The position numbers and the translations under genes were made by a program. From NCBI GenBank assembly GCA_934525595.1, contig CAKSZJ010000004.1, positions 1 through 64,000 of the forward strand: a stretch of 64,000 bases of DNA, written 5' to 3'. Of the stretch, positions 19,052 through 28,354 are shown piece by piece. Source of the DNA: an uncultured Chiayiivirga sp. (GTDB taxonomy: Bacteria > Pseudomonadota > Gammaproteobacteria > Xanthomonadales > Xanthomonadaceae). The notes below the pieces were generated by a model. That model worked only from the letters and a program-made list of their open reading frames with translations, was not told where the DNA came from and ran no database searches. How positions within the stretch are numbered: position 1 is the stretch's first letter; each line of letters begins with the position of its first letter.

Positions 19052-20527
19052 GTGATCGACGCCGCCGCCTTCAAAGCCTTCGCCGCTGCCGGCCACAGCC
19101 GCATTCCGGTGGTGCGCGAGGTGCTTTCGGACCTGGACACGCCGCTGTCCGTCTATCTCAAACTGGCCGACGGCCCGCATACCTACCTGTTCGAATCGGT
19201 GGAAGGCGGCGAGCGCTTCGGGCGCTATTCGATCATCGGCCTGCCGGCGCAGCGGGTTTACGCGGTGCGCGGACACGTGCTGGAAACGATCGAGCACGGC
19301 GAAGTGCTGGCGCGGCGCGAGGTCGCCGATCCGCTGGCCGAGGTCGAGGCGCTGCGTCTGGCCCATTCGGTGCCGAAGATCGAGGGCCTGCCCGGTTTCA
19401 CCGGCGGCCTGGTCGGCTGGTTCGGTTTCGAGTGCGTGGAGTACATGGAGCCGCGCCTGGGCCGCGGCGATGCGCCCGACGAGCTGGGCACACCCGACAT
19501 CTTCCTGATGTTGTCCGAAGAACTGGCGGTGTTCGACAGCCTCAAGGGACGGCTCTACCTCATCGTCCACGCCGACCCTTCCGAACCACAGGCCTACGCG
19601 CGCGCCACGCGGCGTCTGGACGCGCTAGAACACCGCCTGCGCCACGGCGGCGCGCCCTATCCGGAAACCCTTCACGGCAAGGCGCTGGACGAGGGCGACT
19701 TCGTCAGCGGCTTCACCCGCGAGGGCTTCCTCGACGCGGTGCGCCGCTGCCAGGACTACATCCGCGCCGGCGATGCCTTCCAGGTGGTGCTGAGCCAGCG
19801 CATGAGCATTCCCTTCCACGCGCGCCCGGTGGACGTCTACCGCGCGCTGCGCGCGATGAATCCCTCGCCCTACATGTATTTCCTCGACACCGGCGCCACC
19901 CAGGTGGTGGGTTCCTCGCCCGAGATCCTGGTGCGCCTGCAGGACGGCGAGGTGACGGTGCGGCCGATCGCCGGAACGCGTCCGCGCGGGCGCACCCCCG
20001 AGGAAGACCTGGCGCTGGAGCGCGAACTGCTGGCCGATCCCAAGGAGCGCGCCGAGCACCTGATGCTGATCGACCTGGGACGCAGCGACGCGGGGCGGGT
20101 TTCGGCACCGGGCACGGTCGAAGTGGGGGAGCGCTTCGTGATCGAGCGCTACAGCCACGTCATGCACATCGTCAGCGAGGTCACCGGAACGCTGCGCGAG
20201 GGACTGTCCTACATGGACGTGCTGCGCGCCACCTTTCCGGCCGGCACGGTGTCGGGCGCGCCCAAGGTCCGCGCCCTGGAAATCATCCGCGCGCTGGAGC
20301 CGATAAAGCGCAACATTTATTCGGGCGCGGTCGGCTACATCGGCTGGCACGGTGATGCCGATACCGCCATCGCGATCCGCACCGCGGTCATCCAGGACGG
20401 CCGCCTGCACGTGCAGGCCGGCGCCGGCATCGTCTACGACTCCGATCCTGAAAAGGAATGGGACGAGACCATGAACAAGGGCCGCGCACTGTTCCGCGCC
20501 GTGGCGCAGGCCGCCAAGGGGCTTTGA
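19052..20527 (+). CDS. trpE: Anthranilate synthase component I
   Basis: The 491-residue enzyme catalyses chorismate plus ammonia to anthranilate, the first step of tryptophan synthesis. The N-terminus matches xanthomonad TrpE (SRIPVVREVLSDLDTPLSVY, then ESVEGGERFGRYS). The chorismate-binding core has GSSPEILVR, RPIAGTRPRG, GTVSGAPKVRA and a C-terminal AGAGIVYDSDPEKEW. The start is a GTG at 19052, supported by homology at the first residues, although no strong ribosome-binding site is seen. The frame is open far upstream, but only as the antisense of the sensor gene. trpG is not in the window. Confidence 0.95.
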   Translation: MIDAAAFKAFAAAGHSRIPVVREVLSDLDTPLSVYLKLADGPHTYLFESVEGGERFGRYSIIGLPAQRVYAVRGHVLETIEHGEVLARREVADPLAEVEALRLAHSVPKIEGLPGFTGGLVGWFGFECVEYMEPRLGRGDAPDELGTPDIFLMLSEELAVFDSLKGRLYLIVHADPSEPQAYARATRRLDALEHRLRHGGAPYPETLHGKALDEGDFVSGFTREGFLDAVRRCQDYIRAGDAFQVVLSQRMSIPFHARPVDVYRALRAMNPSPYMYFLDTGATQVVGSSPEILVRLQDGEVTVRPIAGTRPRGRTPEEDLALERELLADPKERAEHLMLIDLGRSDAGRVSAPGTVEVGERFVIERYSHVMHIVSEVTGTLREGLSYMDVLRATFPAGTVSGAPKVRALEIIRALEPIKRNIYSGAVGYIGWHGDADTAIAIRTAVIQDGRLHVQAGAGIVYDSDPEKEWDETMNKGRALFRAVAQAAKGL

Positions 20528-20556
20528 TCCCTGTGCAGGGTATAGAATCCGCACCG

Positions 20557-20720
20557 CTACAGGTGCTCGGGAAGCCGGTGTGAATCCGGCGCTGCCCCCG
20601 CAACGGTAAGCAGGCGCAATCCGTCCAGGTTCTTTCGGGGAACAGCCACTGGCCAGCGGGCCGGGAAGGCGGGCGGAGCGGGAGCGATCCCGGCCTGTGA
20701 GTCCGGAGACCGGCCTGCAG
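20557..20720 (+). promoter_or_regulatory. Cobalamin riboswitch
   Basis: Characteristic conserved blocks appear in order: GGTGCTCGGGAA, GGTGTGAATCCGG, GCTGCCCCCGCAACGGTAAG, CCACTGG, GGGAAGGCG and GAGTCCGGAGACCGGCC. This is the AdoCbl-type aptamer seen upstream of btuB. It begins about 30 nt after the trpE stop, with a -10-like TATAGAAT at 20541, and is followed by about 135 nt of leader before btuB. Binding of cobalamin should block btuB translation or elongation. Confidence 0.95.
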
Positions 20721-20855
20721 CGCCGGCGCCGTGCGCCGGTTCCGTTGCGTCGCGGTGGGCGATGCGGACGAGCGCATCGAACCTGCGTTCCGGAGGTCTT
20801 GCGCGGCGTCTGTCCGGCCACGGCGCGCGTCCGCACCCCTTTCCCGGAGCCTTCG

Positions 20856-22667
20856 ATGTCCCCCCGTCACCCCACCTTGCTGGCCGCGGCGCTTGCGCTC
20901 GCACCTTCCTTCTTCCTGTCCGCGCAGGGTCAGTCCGTGCCGATGGCCGATCCGGTGCTGGTCACCGCCACGCGCCTGGCGCAGCCCCTGTCCGCGTCTC
21001 TCGCTCCCGTCAGCGTGATCGACCGCGACGCCATCGACGCCAGCGCCAGCGTCGACGTGCTCGACCTGCTGCGCCACGTTCCGGGTCTGGATGCGGTGCG
21101 CGGCGGCGGTCTCGGCCAGCAGACCAGCGTATTCATGCGCGGCGGCAACTCGAACCACGCCCTGATCCTGATCGACGGGGTGCGCGTATCGGCGCTGGGG
21201 ACCGGGATCTACCCCTGGGAGCAGCTGCCGCTGTCGGCCATCGAGCGCATCGAGATCGTGCGCGGGCCGCGCGCCGCGCTGTGGGGTGCCGATGCGCTCA
21301 GCGGCGTGATCCACATATTCACCCGGCGCGATGACGCGAATCGTGCGGCGCTGCGGGCCGGAAACCATGACACCTGGGGCATCGAAGCCGGCTCGGGCAC
21401 GCGTTCGGCGCGCGGCGGCTTCGGCCTGAGCGTCGGCTGGCTCGACACACGCGGCACCGATGCCACTACGCCCTCGAACTGGAGCCACGATCCGGATCGC
21501 GACGGCGCCGTCTACCGCACGCTCGCGGCGCACGGCGATCTGGCACTGGGCAACCAGCGGCTTGAGGCCAGCCTGCTGCACGGCGACAACGACATCGAGT
21601 TCGACCAGGGCCGCTCCAATACCCGGCAGGACGTGTTCGGACTGGCGCTGGGCGGGGAGCTGGGCGCGGACTGGACCCATCGTCTCAGCGTCGGCGGCAG
21701 CCGCGACCGGCTCGATACTCCCGATGCCTTCACGCACTACCTCTCGCGCCGCCACCAGGCCGACTGGCAGCACAGCCTCACCATGGGCGCACAGAGCACC
21801 CTCACGATGGGGCTGTCGTGGCTGAGCGAGCGCGGCCGGCAGACCGACACCGCCGCCGGCGCCGACGTGTACGGACAGTCGCGCCATACCCGCGCGGCGT
21901 TCGCGGCCTGGCAGGGGCGCGCGGGAGCACACGCATTCGACCTCTCGGGCCGCTACGACGACAACAGCGTCTATGGCAGCGAGTCGAGCCTCGCCGGCGC
22001 CTGGGGCTGGGATCTGGGCGACGCGCTGCGGCTGTCGGCCAGCTGGGGCCAGGGCTTCCGCGCTCCGACCATGAACGAGCTGTACTCGCCCGGCTGGGAC
22101 GGCTGGTATGCCGGCAATCCCGCGCTGGCACCGGAGCGCTCGGAAAGCACCGAACTGGCGCTGCGCCTGTTGCCGGGCGCAGCGAGCCAGCTCTCGCTGC
22201 GCGCATTCCGCACCCTTTTCGATCAGCTGATCGACTTCAGCGGTGCGCAGGCCCAGGCGATCAACGTGGCGCGCGCGCGCGCCGACGGCGTCGAACTGGA
22301 ATGGCGCTGGCAGCCGCCGGGCTGGAACATCCAGACCAGCGCCACCTGGCAGGATCCGCGCAACCGCGACACCGACCAGGCCCTGCTGCGGCGCCCGGCG
22401 CGCAAGGCGAGCGCGCTGGTGGAGCGGGTATTCGACGGCGGCCAGCGCCTGGGCGTGGAAGGCCACGCGGCGTCCGACCGGCCCGACTTCGACACCCGCC
22501 TGGCCGGTTACGGCGTGCTGTCCGTCCGCGCCAGCGTGCCGCTGTCGGCCCGCCTGTGGCTGGACGCACGCGTCGACAACCTGCTCGACCGCGACTATGT
22601 GCTGGTCGACGGCTATCGCACTCCCGGCCCGACCGCGCTGCTGAGCCTGCGCTGGCAGGAGCGCTGA
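20856..22667 (+). CDS. btuB: TonB-dependent vitamin B12 outer-membrane receptor
   Basis: The 603-residue protein has a signal peptide (residues 1-26, cleavage near AQG), a TonB box (DPVLVTATR, about 31-39), a plug domain (VSVIDRDAID ... RGPRAALWGADALSGVIHIFTRR) and a 22-strand barrel ending in a C-terminal aromatic-rich strand. The cobalamin riboswitch directly upstream fixes the substrate as a corrinoid rather than a siderophore. The start is the ATG at 20856 after CGGAG. A strong terminator follows. No btuCD or cob genes are nearby. Confidence 0.95.
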   Translation: MSPRHPTLLAAALALAPSFFLSAQGQSVPMADPVLVTATRLAQPLSASLAPVSVIDRDAIDASASVDVLDLLRHVPGLDAVRGGGLGQQTSVFMRGGNSNHALILIDGVRVSALGTGIYPWEQLPLSAIERIEIVRGPRAALWGADALSGVIHIFTRRDDANRAALRAGNHDTWGIEAGSGTRSARGGFGLSVGWLDTRGTDATTPSNWSHDPDRDGAVYRTLAAHGDLALGNQRLEASLLHGDNDIEFDQGRSNTRQDVFGLALGGELGADWTHRLSVGGSRDRLDTPDAFTHYLSRRHQADWQHSLTMGAQSTLTMGLSWLSERGRQTDTAAGADVYGQSRHTRAAFAAWQGRAGAHAFDLSGRYDDNSVYGSESSLAGAWGWDLGDALRLSASWGQGFRAPTMNELYSPGWDGWYAGNPALAPERSESTELALRLLPGAASQLSLRAFRTLFDQLIDFSGAQAQAINVARARADGVELEWRWQPPGWNIQTSATWQDPRNRDTDQALLRRPARKASALVERVFDGGQRLGVEGHAASDRPDFDTRLAGYGVLSVRASVPLSARLWLDARVDNLLDRDYVLVDGYRTPGPTALLSLRWQER

Positions 22668-22676
22668 GGACCCGCT

Positions 22677-22716
22677 CGCCGGGTCGACGGATTTTCCGCC
22701 GTCGCCCGGCGATTTT
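22677..22716 (+). terminator. Rho-independent terminator after btuB
   Basis: CGCCGGG and CGACGG pair with CCGTCG and CCCGGCG, giving a 13-bp stem with one bulge and an 8-nt loop, followed by ATTTTT. It begins 10 nt after the btuB stop. The following 175 bp hold no gene and should contain the promoter of the DUF1631 gene. Confidence 0.9.
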
Positions 22717-22891
22717 TCCATCCCGAACAGCGGGGAGTTTGCGGAAATACCCTGCGGGGTGCCTGCGCACAGGCTGCGGCGTTCGCCGCAATGGCGATAT
22801 TGAAGCGTCCGCGCCGGCCGTGAGCATTGGTGCTTGTTCTGTGACCGATGTCATAGAATGATCCTCCCTACGCAAGGGTATCGGATCGGGC

Positions 22892-25513
22892 ATGCACACA
22901 TCGGGCACAGGGGCACGCCGAAGCGCGTCTGCCGGGGGAACGAAGATCGCGGATCGTGGTTTCGCGCGTCGGCAGCGGGCGCTGCTCGAAGGCCTGTTCG
23001 GATTTTTCAAGGACGAGTTTTCCCGCAGCCTCGAGCTGATGCTCAACGAGCTCGAACAACAGATGTTCCGCAGCGCCGAGAACGCCCGCAGCAACGAAGT
23101 GCAGCGCGCCCTGCTGGAATCGCAAAAACGCATCAGTACCCATCGCGCCAAGCTGGTGCCGGCGATGCTCGAGCGGATCGAGACGGCGCTGGCGACGCTG
23201 CCCGACCCGATCCAGCAGGAAGCCCCGGACACTGCCCGACCGCAGTTCTCGGAACTGGCGCTGGTCGATACCGGCGCGATGGATGAAACCGTAGCGCTCA
23301 GGGAAATCGCCACGCGCACCGAAATCCGCAACAGTCTCCCGCTGTTTCTCCTTGGCCAGCGCCTGGGCGTGGTGGCCGGGCGTCCCGCCTTCGACGCCGA
23401 GCGCCTTCCCATCGGCCCGCGCCGCCTGTGCCAGATGCTGAGCGAATCCATCAACGTGTTCGATCTGGACGCCAGCCAGCGCGGCGTGGTGTTCGGGCAG
23501 TTCGACCGCAGCGTGATGCAGTTCTTCGGCCAGTTCCTCGAGGCGCTGAACAACTACCTCATCCAGCAGACGATCCTGCCGCATCTGACCTACGTGGCGC
23601 CGCGCAGCAAGGCTCCGCAGCGCCGTCGCGAAGCGCCGGTGAAACTGCCCGAAGCCAAGCCGGGAGAAAATGCGGCACCGGCCGACCCGGACACCGGCGC
23701 GGAGCCCGCGCAGGCACCGTCCGCCCCGGGGGCATTTCCCCAGGCCGGCGGTTTTTCTCCGGCGCCCGCGCATGCGCGGGCGCCGCACGCGCACGGGACG
23801 CACTCGACCGGCACGGCCGCAGGCAAGGGACTTTTCCCTCCCGTACCCGGCGGCGCCGCGAGGCACGGCGGCGCGCCCGGAGCCACGGCGCGGCCCGCCG
23901 CCGCAGGAAACACTCCCAGGCCCCCCGCACAACCGCAGTCCGCTGCAGAGGAGCGCATCCCCTGGCCGTCGCTGGCGCAGGACGCTTCCGAGCAGGCCGC
24001 GGCGGAAGGCGGCGCGGAGGACGTGGCACTGTTCGACACCCTGCGCCGCCTGCTCGCCGGCCGGCGCAGCCTGCTCGACCGCCTCCAGACCAACGCCATC
24101 AGCGGCCCGGTCGCCAGTCCGGCGCAGATCCAGGACAGCCTCGGGGCGCTGCAGGCGCGGCTCAATTCGCAGTGGGCCAACGGCGCATCTCCGCCGCTGG
24201 GCGACCTGCGCCGCGAAATCGCCGCGCAGCTGGCCTCGCATGCCGTCGGTGGACGCATCCCGCAGCTCTCCGGAACACAGGGCGACACCGTCGATCTGGT
24301 CGGCATGCTGTTCGAACAGATTTCCCAGGAGGTGCAGCCGCAGACGCCGGGCGGCAAGCTCCTGAGCCAGCTCCAGCTGCCGCTGCTGCGCGTGGCGCTG
24401 CAGGACGAAGGGTTCTTCTCCGATCGAACCCATCCCGCGCGCCAGCTGCTGACCACCATCACCGAAACCACGGCCTACTGGAGCAGCGAAGACGAGGTCG
24501 ATCGCGACCTGATCCAGAAGATGGGCACGGTGGTGCGCCAGGTCTGCGAAAACCCGGAGGCCGACACCGCACAGCTTCGCGAGATGGTCGATGACCTCGG
24601 CGGCCACCTGTCCACCCAGCAGCGCCGTGCGGAAGTGGCGGAGCGTCGCCACGTCGAAGCGGCGCGCGGGCGCGAGAAACTGGAGATCGCGCGACTCAAG
24701 GCCGAAGAGGCCATCGACGCCCTGGTGGCGGGCAAAACCGTTCCCAAGTTCCTCAAGACCCTGCTGGAACAGGTCTGGACCGACGTCCTGGCGCTGGCGC
24801 TCCTGCGCGGCGGCGGCGATGCGCCCGCCTTCCGCCAGTATCTGGGTCTGGCCGAAACCCTGGTCGCGGCGGCGCTGCCGAACGAGAAGCGCGTCGCGCT
24901 CAAGCCGCTGGAACTGGCGCAAATCCGCGGCGACGTGGAAGCCGCTCTGGCCCAGGTCGGACACTCCGGTGATGAAGCCAAGGCGTTCTCGGCGCGACTG
25001 ATCTCGGTGGTCAGCGGCGAAGAGGAGAGCAAGGACGCGGAGGCCCCGGCCGAGCCCATCTCGCGCACCGAGCTGACCTTCAAACTGCGCACCCGCGCGC
25101 GCCTGGGCGAGGACGTCAAGAGCAGTGCCACGGCGCTGGAGCCCCAGGCCGGCAAGACGGAAAAAGCCGCGCCCCTCTCGCCCGAGGAAAAAGTCTGGCA
25201 CGACCGCCTCAAGCGGATCGCATTCGGCACCTGGTTCGATTTCACCATCAACCAGCAGGGCATCAAGGCGCGCCGACGCCTGTCCTGGTACAGCACCGTC
25301 ACCGACCACTGCCTGTTCGTGAACCACCGCGGCCAGCGCGCAGGCGACTACACCCTGTCGTGGCTGGCGCGCGAGATCACCCGCGGCAACGTGAGCATGG
25401 TGGAGCCCGAGGGCGACTCGATCGTGGACCGCGCCTGGAAAACGATCGTCAAGGCGCTGCGCTCGTTCTCCGGCGACGCCGGGACCGCTGCCACGCCCGC
25501 CGCCGCAACCTGA
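22892..25513 (+). CDS. DUF1631-family protein, partner of the PilZ gene
   Basis: The 873-residue cytoplasmic protein matches the DUF1631 layout. The helical N-terminus carries LLEGLFGFFKDEFSRSLELML. A proline/alanine-rich linker spans about 250-350. A large helical middle includes VDLVGMLFEQI. The C-terminal beta-rich module (about 770-835: GTWFDFTINQQG, RRRLSWYSTVTDHCLFVNHRG) resembles a degenerate PilZ-like domain. Function is not established; the recurring link to a PilZ gene, here 8 bp downstream, suggests a c-di-GMP-related role. No membrane segments or enzyme motifs are apparent. Confidence 0.88.
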   Translation: MHTSGTGARRSASAGGTKIADRGFARRQRALLEGLFGFFKDEFSRSLELMLNELEQQMFRSAENARSNEVQRALLESQKRISTHRAKLVPAMLERIETALATLPDPIQQEAPDTARPQFSELALVDTGAMDETVALREIATRTEIRNSLPLFLLGQRLGVVAGRPAFDAERLPIGPRRLCQMLSESINVFDLDASQRGVVFGQFDRSVMQFFGQFLEALNNYLIQQTILPHLTYVAPRSKAPQRRREAPVKLPEAKPGENAAPADPDTGAEPAQAPSAPGAFPQAGGFSPAPAHARAPHAHGTHSTGTAAGKGLFPPVPGGAARHGGAPGATARPAAAGNTPRPPAQPQSAAEERIPWPSLAQDASEQAAAEGGAEDVALFDTLRRLLAGRRSLLDRLQTNAISGPVASPAQIQDSLGALQARLNSQWANGASPPLGDLRREIAAQLASHAVGGRIPQLSGTQGDTVDLVGMLFEQISQEVQPQTPGGKLLSQLQLPLLRVALQDEGFFSDRTHPARQLLTTITETTAYWSSEDEVDRDLIQKMGTVVRQVCENPEADTAQLREMVDDLGGHLSTQQRRAEVAERRHVEAARGREKLEIARLKAEEAIDALVAGKTVPKFLKTLLEQVWTDVLALALLRGGGDAPAFRQYLGLAETLVAAALPNEKRVALKPLELAQIRGDVEAALAQVGHSGDEAKAFSARLISVVSGEEESKDAEAPAEPISRTELTFKLRTRARLGEDVKSSATALEPQAGKTEKAAPLSPEEKVWHDRLKRIAFGTWFDFTINQQGIKARRRLSWYSTVTDHCLFVNHRGQRAGDYTLSWLAREITRGNVSMVEPEGDSIVDRAWKTIVKALRSFSGDAGTAATPAAAT

Positions 25514-25521
25514 GGAAGACC

Positions 25522-25872
25522 ATGAGCCAGGAATACCGGCGCGCCAAGCGCAAGCAGGTGGCTGAACGCATCGACGTCACCGACACAGTGACCGAGTCCG
25601 TGGTCGGCCTGATCGGAAACATTTCCGAAACCGGGATGATGCTGCTCGCCAACACGGAGATGATGGAGGACGCGCTGTTCCAGATGTCCTTCACCCTCGC
25701 CGACGCCGGCGGCAACCGCCGCGAAGTGAGCATCGGCAGCCACCAGCTCTGGTCCGAACCGGCCAGCCGGCCCGGCCAGTTCTGGACCGGCTTCCGTTTC
25801 ATCGACATCAGCGCCGAAGATCTCGCGGTGCTGCGCATCTGGATCGACCTGCCGGGCAGCCAGTACGTCTAG
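25522..25872 (+). CDS. PilZ-domain protein
   Basis: The 116-residue single-domain protein begins RRAKRKQVAERIDVTDTV and has the NISETGMMLL stretch of PilZ domains near residues 33-42. The RxxxR part of the usual c-di-GMP-binding RxxxR...(D/N)xSxxG signature is present in modified form (RRAKRKQ) and the second part reads NISETG, so binding is plausible. It starts at ATG 25522 with GAGGAAG upstream, 8 bp after the DUF1631 stop, and is probably cotranscribed. Confidence 0.85.
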   Translation: MSQEYRRAKRKQVAERIDVTDTVTESVVGLIGNISETGMMLLANTEMMEDALFQMSFTLADAGGNRREVSIGSHQLWSEPASRPGQFWTGFRFIDISAEDLAVLRIWIDLPGSQYV

Positions 25873-25893
25873 CCGCGATCGGCCGATCGCGGC
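25872..25893. repeat. Perfect 22-bp palindrome after the PilZ gene
   Basis: GCCGCGATCGG is followed at once by its reverse complement, starting at the last base of the PilZ stop. There is no uridine tail, so it is either a weak terminator, a protein-binding dyad or chance in GC-rich DNA. Confidence 0.45.
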
Positions 25894-25983
25894 GCGATCC
25901 CGCGCCCCTGGCACAAGACATGCCGCAGCGGCCCTGCCATCCTTCCAGGATTCGGCGCACCGTCGCCTTTCCAGGGATCTGCC

Positions 25984-27294
25984 ATGGACCTCGCCCCGCT
26001 CTACGCCTCGCACCTCGCCACCGTCCTCGCACGCGCCGAAACCGCGCTGGAGCGCGGCGGATTCGACCACCTGCTGATTCCTTCCGGGGTGCTCAAGTAC
26101 CAGTTCCTGGACGACCGGCCCTACCCCTTCGCCGCCAATCCGCACGTCCTGCATGTCGCTCCGCTGCCCGGCCACACCGACGGCTGGATCGCGATCACTC
26201 CGGGCAAGAAGCCGGTGCTGGTCTACCACCAGCCGGCCGACTACTGGCACCTGCCGCCGGCCGCGCCGGAGGGATTCTGGGTCGAGCACTTCGACCTGCG
26301 CGTGATCCGCAGCCCGCAGGAAGCCGCCGCGCACCTGCCGCGCGGCGGCCGCGCCGCGATCCTGGGTGAAGCCGACGCCGCGCTGGAGGGCCTGGTTCCG
26401 AACAACCCCGTCGCGGTACTCGACTACCTGCACTACCACCGCGCCTTCAAGACACCCTACGAGCTGGCCTGCATGCGCCTGGCCTCGATTCCCGCCGTGC
26501 GCGGGCACGTTGCGGCGCAGGCGGCATTCCGCACCGGGCTGTCCGAGTTCGAGATCCACCGCGCCTATCTCGGGGCCTCGGGCCAGAACGACCTGACCCT
26601 GCCATACGGCAACATCGTGGCGCTCAACCAGCACGCCGCAGTGCTGCACTATCAGCACCAGGAGCTTGCCGCACCGCCACGCTCACGCGCCTTCCTGATC
26701 GATGCCGGCGCCACCCACCTGGGCTACGCCAGCGACATCACCCGCAGCTACGGCGACGGCGACGAACGCTACGAGGCGCTGATCGCCGGCGTCGAACGCG
26801 CCCAGCTTGCGCTGGTGGACCAGGTGCGCGCCGGCCGCGACTACCGCGACATCCACCTCGACGCGCACCGCCTGCTGGCCGGCGTGCTGCAGGATCTTGG
26901 CGTGGTCCGGATGAGCCCGGAAGCGCAGCTTGAAGCCGGCGTCAGCGCGGCCTTCTTCCCGCACGGCATCGGGCACCTGATCGGACTGCAGGTGCACGAC
27001 GTGGCGGGCTTCGCCGCTTCCGATTCGGGCGGCATCATCGACAGGCCCGCGGGGCATCCCTTCCTGCGCCTCACCCGCACCCTCGCGCCGGGCATGGTGG
27101 TGACCATCGAACCCGGGCTCTACTTCATCGACATGCTGCTGGCGCCGCTGCGCGAAGGCCCGCACGCAGGCGCGATCGACTGGGCGCTGATCGAACATCT
27201 CGCGCACTTCGGCGGGGTGCGCATCGAGGACGACGTGGCCTGCACCGAAGGTGCGCCGGAGAACCTGACCCGCGACGCCTTCGCGGCGATCTGA
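25984..27294 (+). CDS. pepQ: Xaa-Pro dipeptidase (M24B metallopeptidase)
   Basis: The 436-residue enzyme has the PepQ layout: an N-terminal creatinase-like domain (1-170) and a C-terminal pita-bread domain. Dimetal ligands are recognisable as the two Asp in DAGATHLGYASDITRSY, His in FFPHGIGHLIGLQVHD, Glu in TIEPGLYF and Glu in RIEDDV. It cleaves dipeptides with C-terminal proline in the cytosol. The start at 25984 follows AGGGATCTGCC. It is followed by the aldo/keto reductase after 74 bp. Confidence 0.95.
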   Translation: MDLAPLYASHLATVLARAETALERGGFDHLLIPSGVLKYQFLDDRPYPFAANPHVLHVAPLPGHTDGWIAITPGKKPVLVYHQPADYWHLPPAAPEGFWVEHFDLRVIRSPQEAAAHLPRGGRAAILGEADAALEGLVPNNPVAVLDYLHYHRAFKTPYELACMRLASIPAVRGHVAAQAAFRTGLSEFEIHRAYLGASGQNDLTLPYGNIVALNQHAAVLHYQHQELAAPPRSRAFLIDAGATHLGYASDITRSYGDGDERYEALIAGVERAQLALVDQVRAGRDYRDIHLDAHRLLAGVLQDLGVVRMSPEAQLEAGVSAAFFPHGIGHLIGLQVHDVAGFAASDSGGIIDRPAGHPFLRLTRTLAPGMVVTIEPGLYFIDMLLAPLREGPHAGAIDWALIEHLAHFGGVRIEDDVACTEGAPENLTRDAFAAI

Positions 27295-27368
27295 CCCCCG
27301 GCCACGCACCGGCGGCTGCGATCCGCAATAATGGGCAGCGCGCTATCGGCGCAGCCTTGGAGATCGCC

Positions 27369-28349
27369 ATGTCACGCCGCCCGCTGGGCCGAACCGGATT
27401 CGACATCGCCCCGCTGGCGCTGGGAGGCAACGTCTTCGGCTGGACCTGCGATGCGACGCAGTCGTTCCGCGTTCTGGATGCCTTCGTCGCCCACGGCTTC
27501 AACCTGATCGACACCGCCGACGTCTATTCGCGCTGGGTACCCGGGCATCGGGGCGGCGAGTCGGAGTCGATCATCGGAGAGTGGATCCGCCGGCGCGGCC
27601 GCCACGACGACGTGCTGATCGCCACCAAGGTCGGCTCGGACATGGGGCTGGGCCACGTCTGCCTGAAGCGCGATCACATCCTCGCTGCCGCGGAGGATTC
27701 GCTGCGCCGCCTGCGCGTCGACTGCATCGACCTCTACCAGTCGCACTGGGTCGACAAGGACACCCCGCCCGAGGAAACGCTCTCGGCGTTCCAGACCCTG
27801 ATCGAACAGGGCAAGGTGCGCGCCATCGGCGCCTCCAATCACCGCGCCGCGCGCCTGCTCGATGCCCTGGAGGCGGCCCGGCTCCACGGCCTTCCCGCCT
27901 ACCAGACCCTGCAACCGCCCTACAACCTGATGCAGCGCGAAGAGTTCGAAGGCGAGCTGCAGGCGCTGTGCCGGAAGGAAGACATCGGCGTCATCAGCTA
28001 CTACGGCCTGGCCTCGGGCTTTCTCACCGGCAAGTACCGCAGCGCGGCCGATGCCGCGGGGCGCGTGCGCGGCGATGCGGCGCAAAAACACCTGGCGGCG
28101 CCGCAGGCCGGGGCCGTGCTGGCCGCGCTCGACCGGCTGGCAAACGATCACGCCGCCACGCCCGCGCAGATCGCGCTGGCCTGGGTCATGGCACAGCCCG
28201 GCATCACCGCGCCCATCGCCAGCGCCACATCGGTGCAGCAACTCGAGGAACTCGCCGGCGCGGCGGCCCTCACGCTTGCTCCCGACGATCTGGCCGCGCT
28301 CGACGCCGCCAGCACGCCGCCCTCTCTTCCTTCCGATTCCGGAGCCTGA
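27369..28349 (+). CDS. Aldo/keto reductase
   Basis: The 326-residue NADPH-dependent oxidoreductase has an (alpha/beta)8 barrel. Catalytic Asp and Tyr lie in [11 protein letters not shown], Lys in [11 protein letters not shown], and the His/Ser region in DLYQSHWVD. The C-terminal [11 protein letters not shown] motif binds NADP. The [21 protein letters not shown] start is that of the general AKR/YghZ-like group; the substrate cannot be read from sequence. It is followed 5 bp later by rpe, so the two are likely cotranscribed. Confidence 0.9.
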   Translation: MSRRPLGRTGFDIAPLALGGNVFGWTCDATQSFRVLDAFVAHGFNLIDTADVYSRWVPGHRGGESESIIGEWIRRRGRHDDVLIATKVGSDMGLGHVCLKRDHILAAAEDSLRRLRVDCIDLYQSHWVDKDTPPEETLSAFQTLIEQGKVRAIGASNHRAARLLDALEAARLHGLPAYQTLQPPYNLMQREEFEGELQALCRKEDIGVISYYGLASGFLTGKYRSAADAAGRVRGDAAQKHLAAPQAGAVLAALDRLANDHAATPAQIALAWVMAQPGITAPIASATSVQQLEELAGAAALTLAPDDLAALDAASTPPSLPSDSGA

Positions 28350-28354
28350 CCACC

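Noticed and set aside
20520..20550. A sigma70 promoter for btuB with TTGATC and TATAGAAT
   Set aside because: The spacing is only 11-13 bp, too short; only the -10-like element is mentioned.
22676..22860. A sigma70 promoter (TTGTTC / TAGAAT) before the DUF1631 gene
   Set aside because: The spacing is 14 bp and no better -35 was found.
23428..24594. Plus-strand arginine-rich frame inside the DUF1631 gene
   Set aside because: An out-of-frame shadow with extreme Arg/Pro/Ala bias and no start signal.
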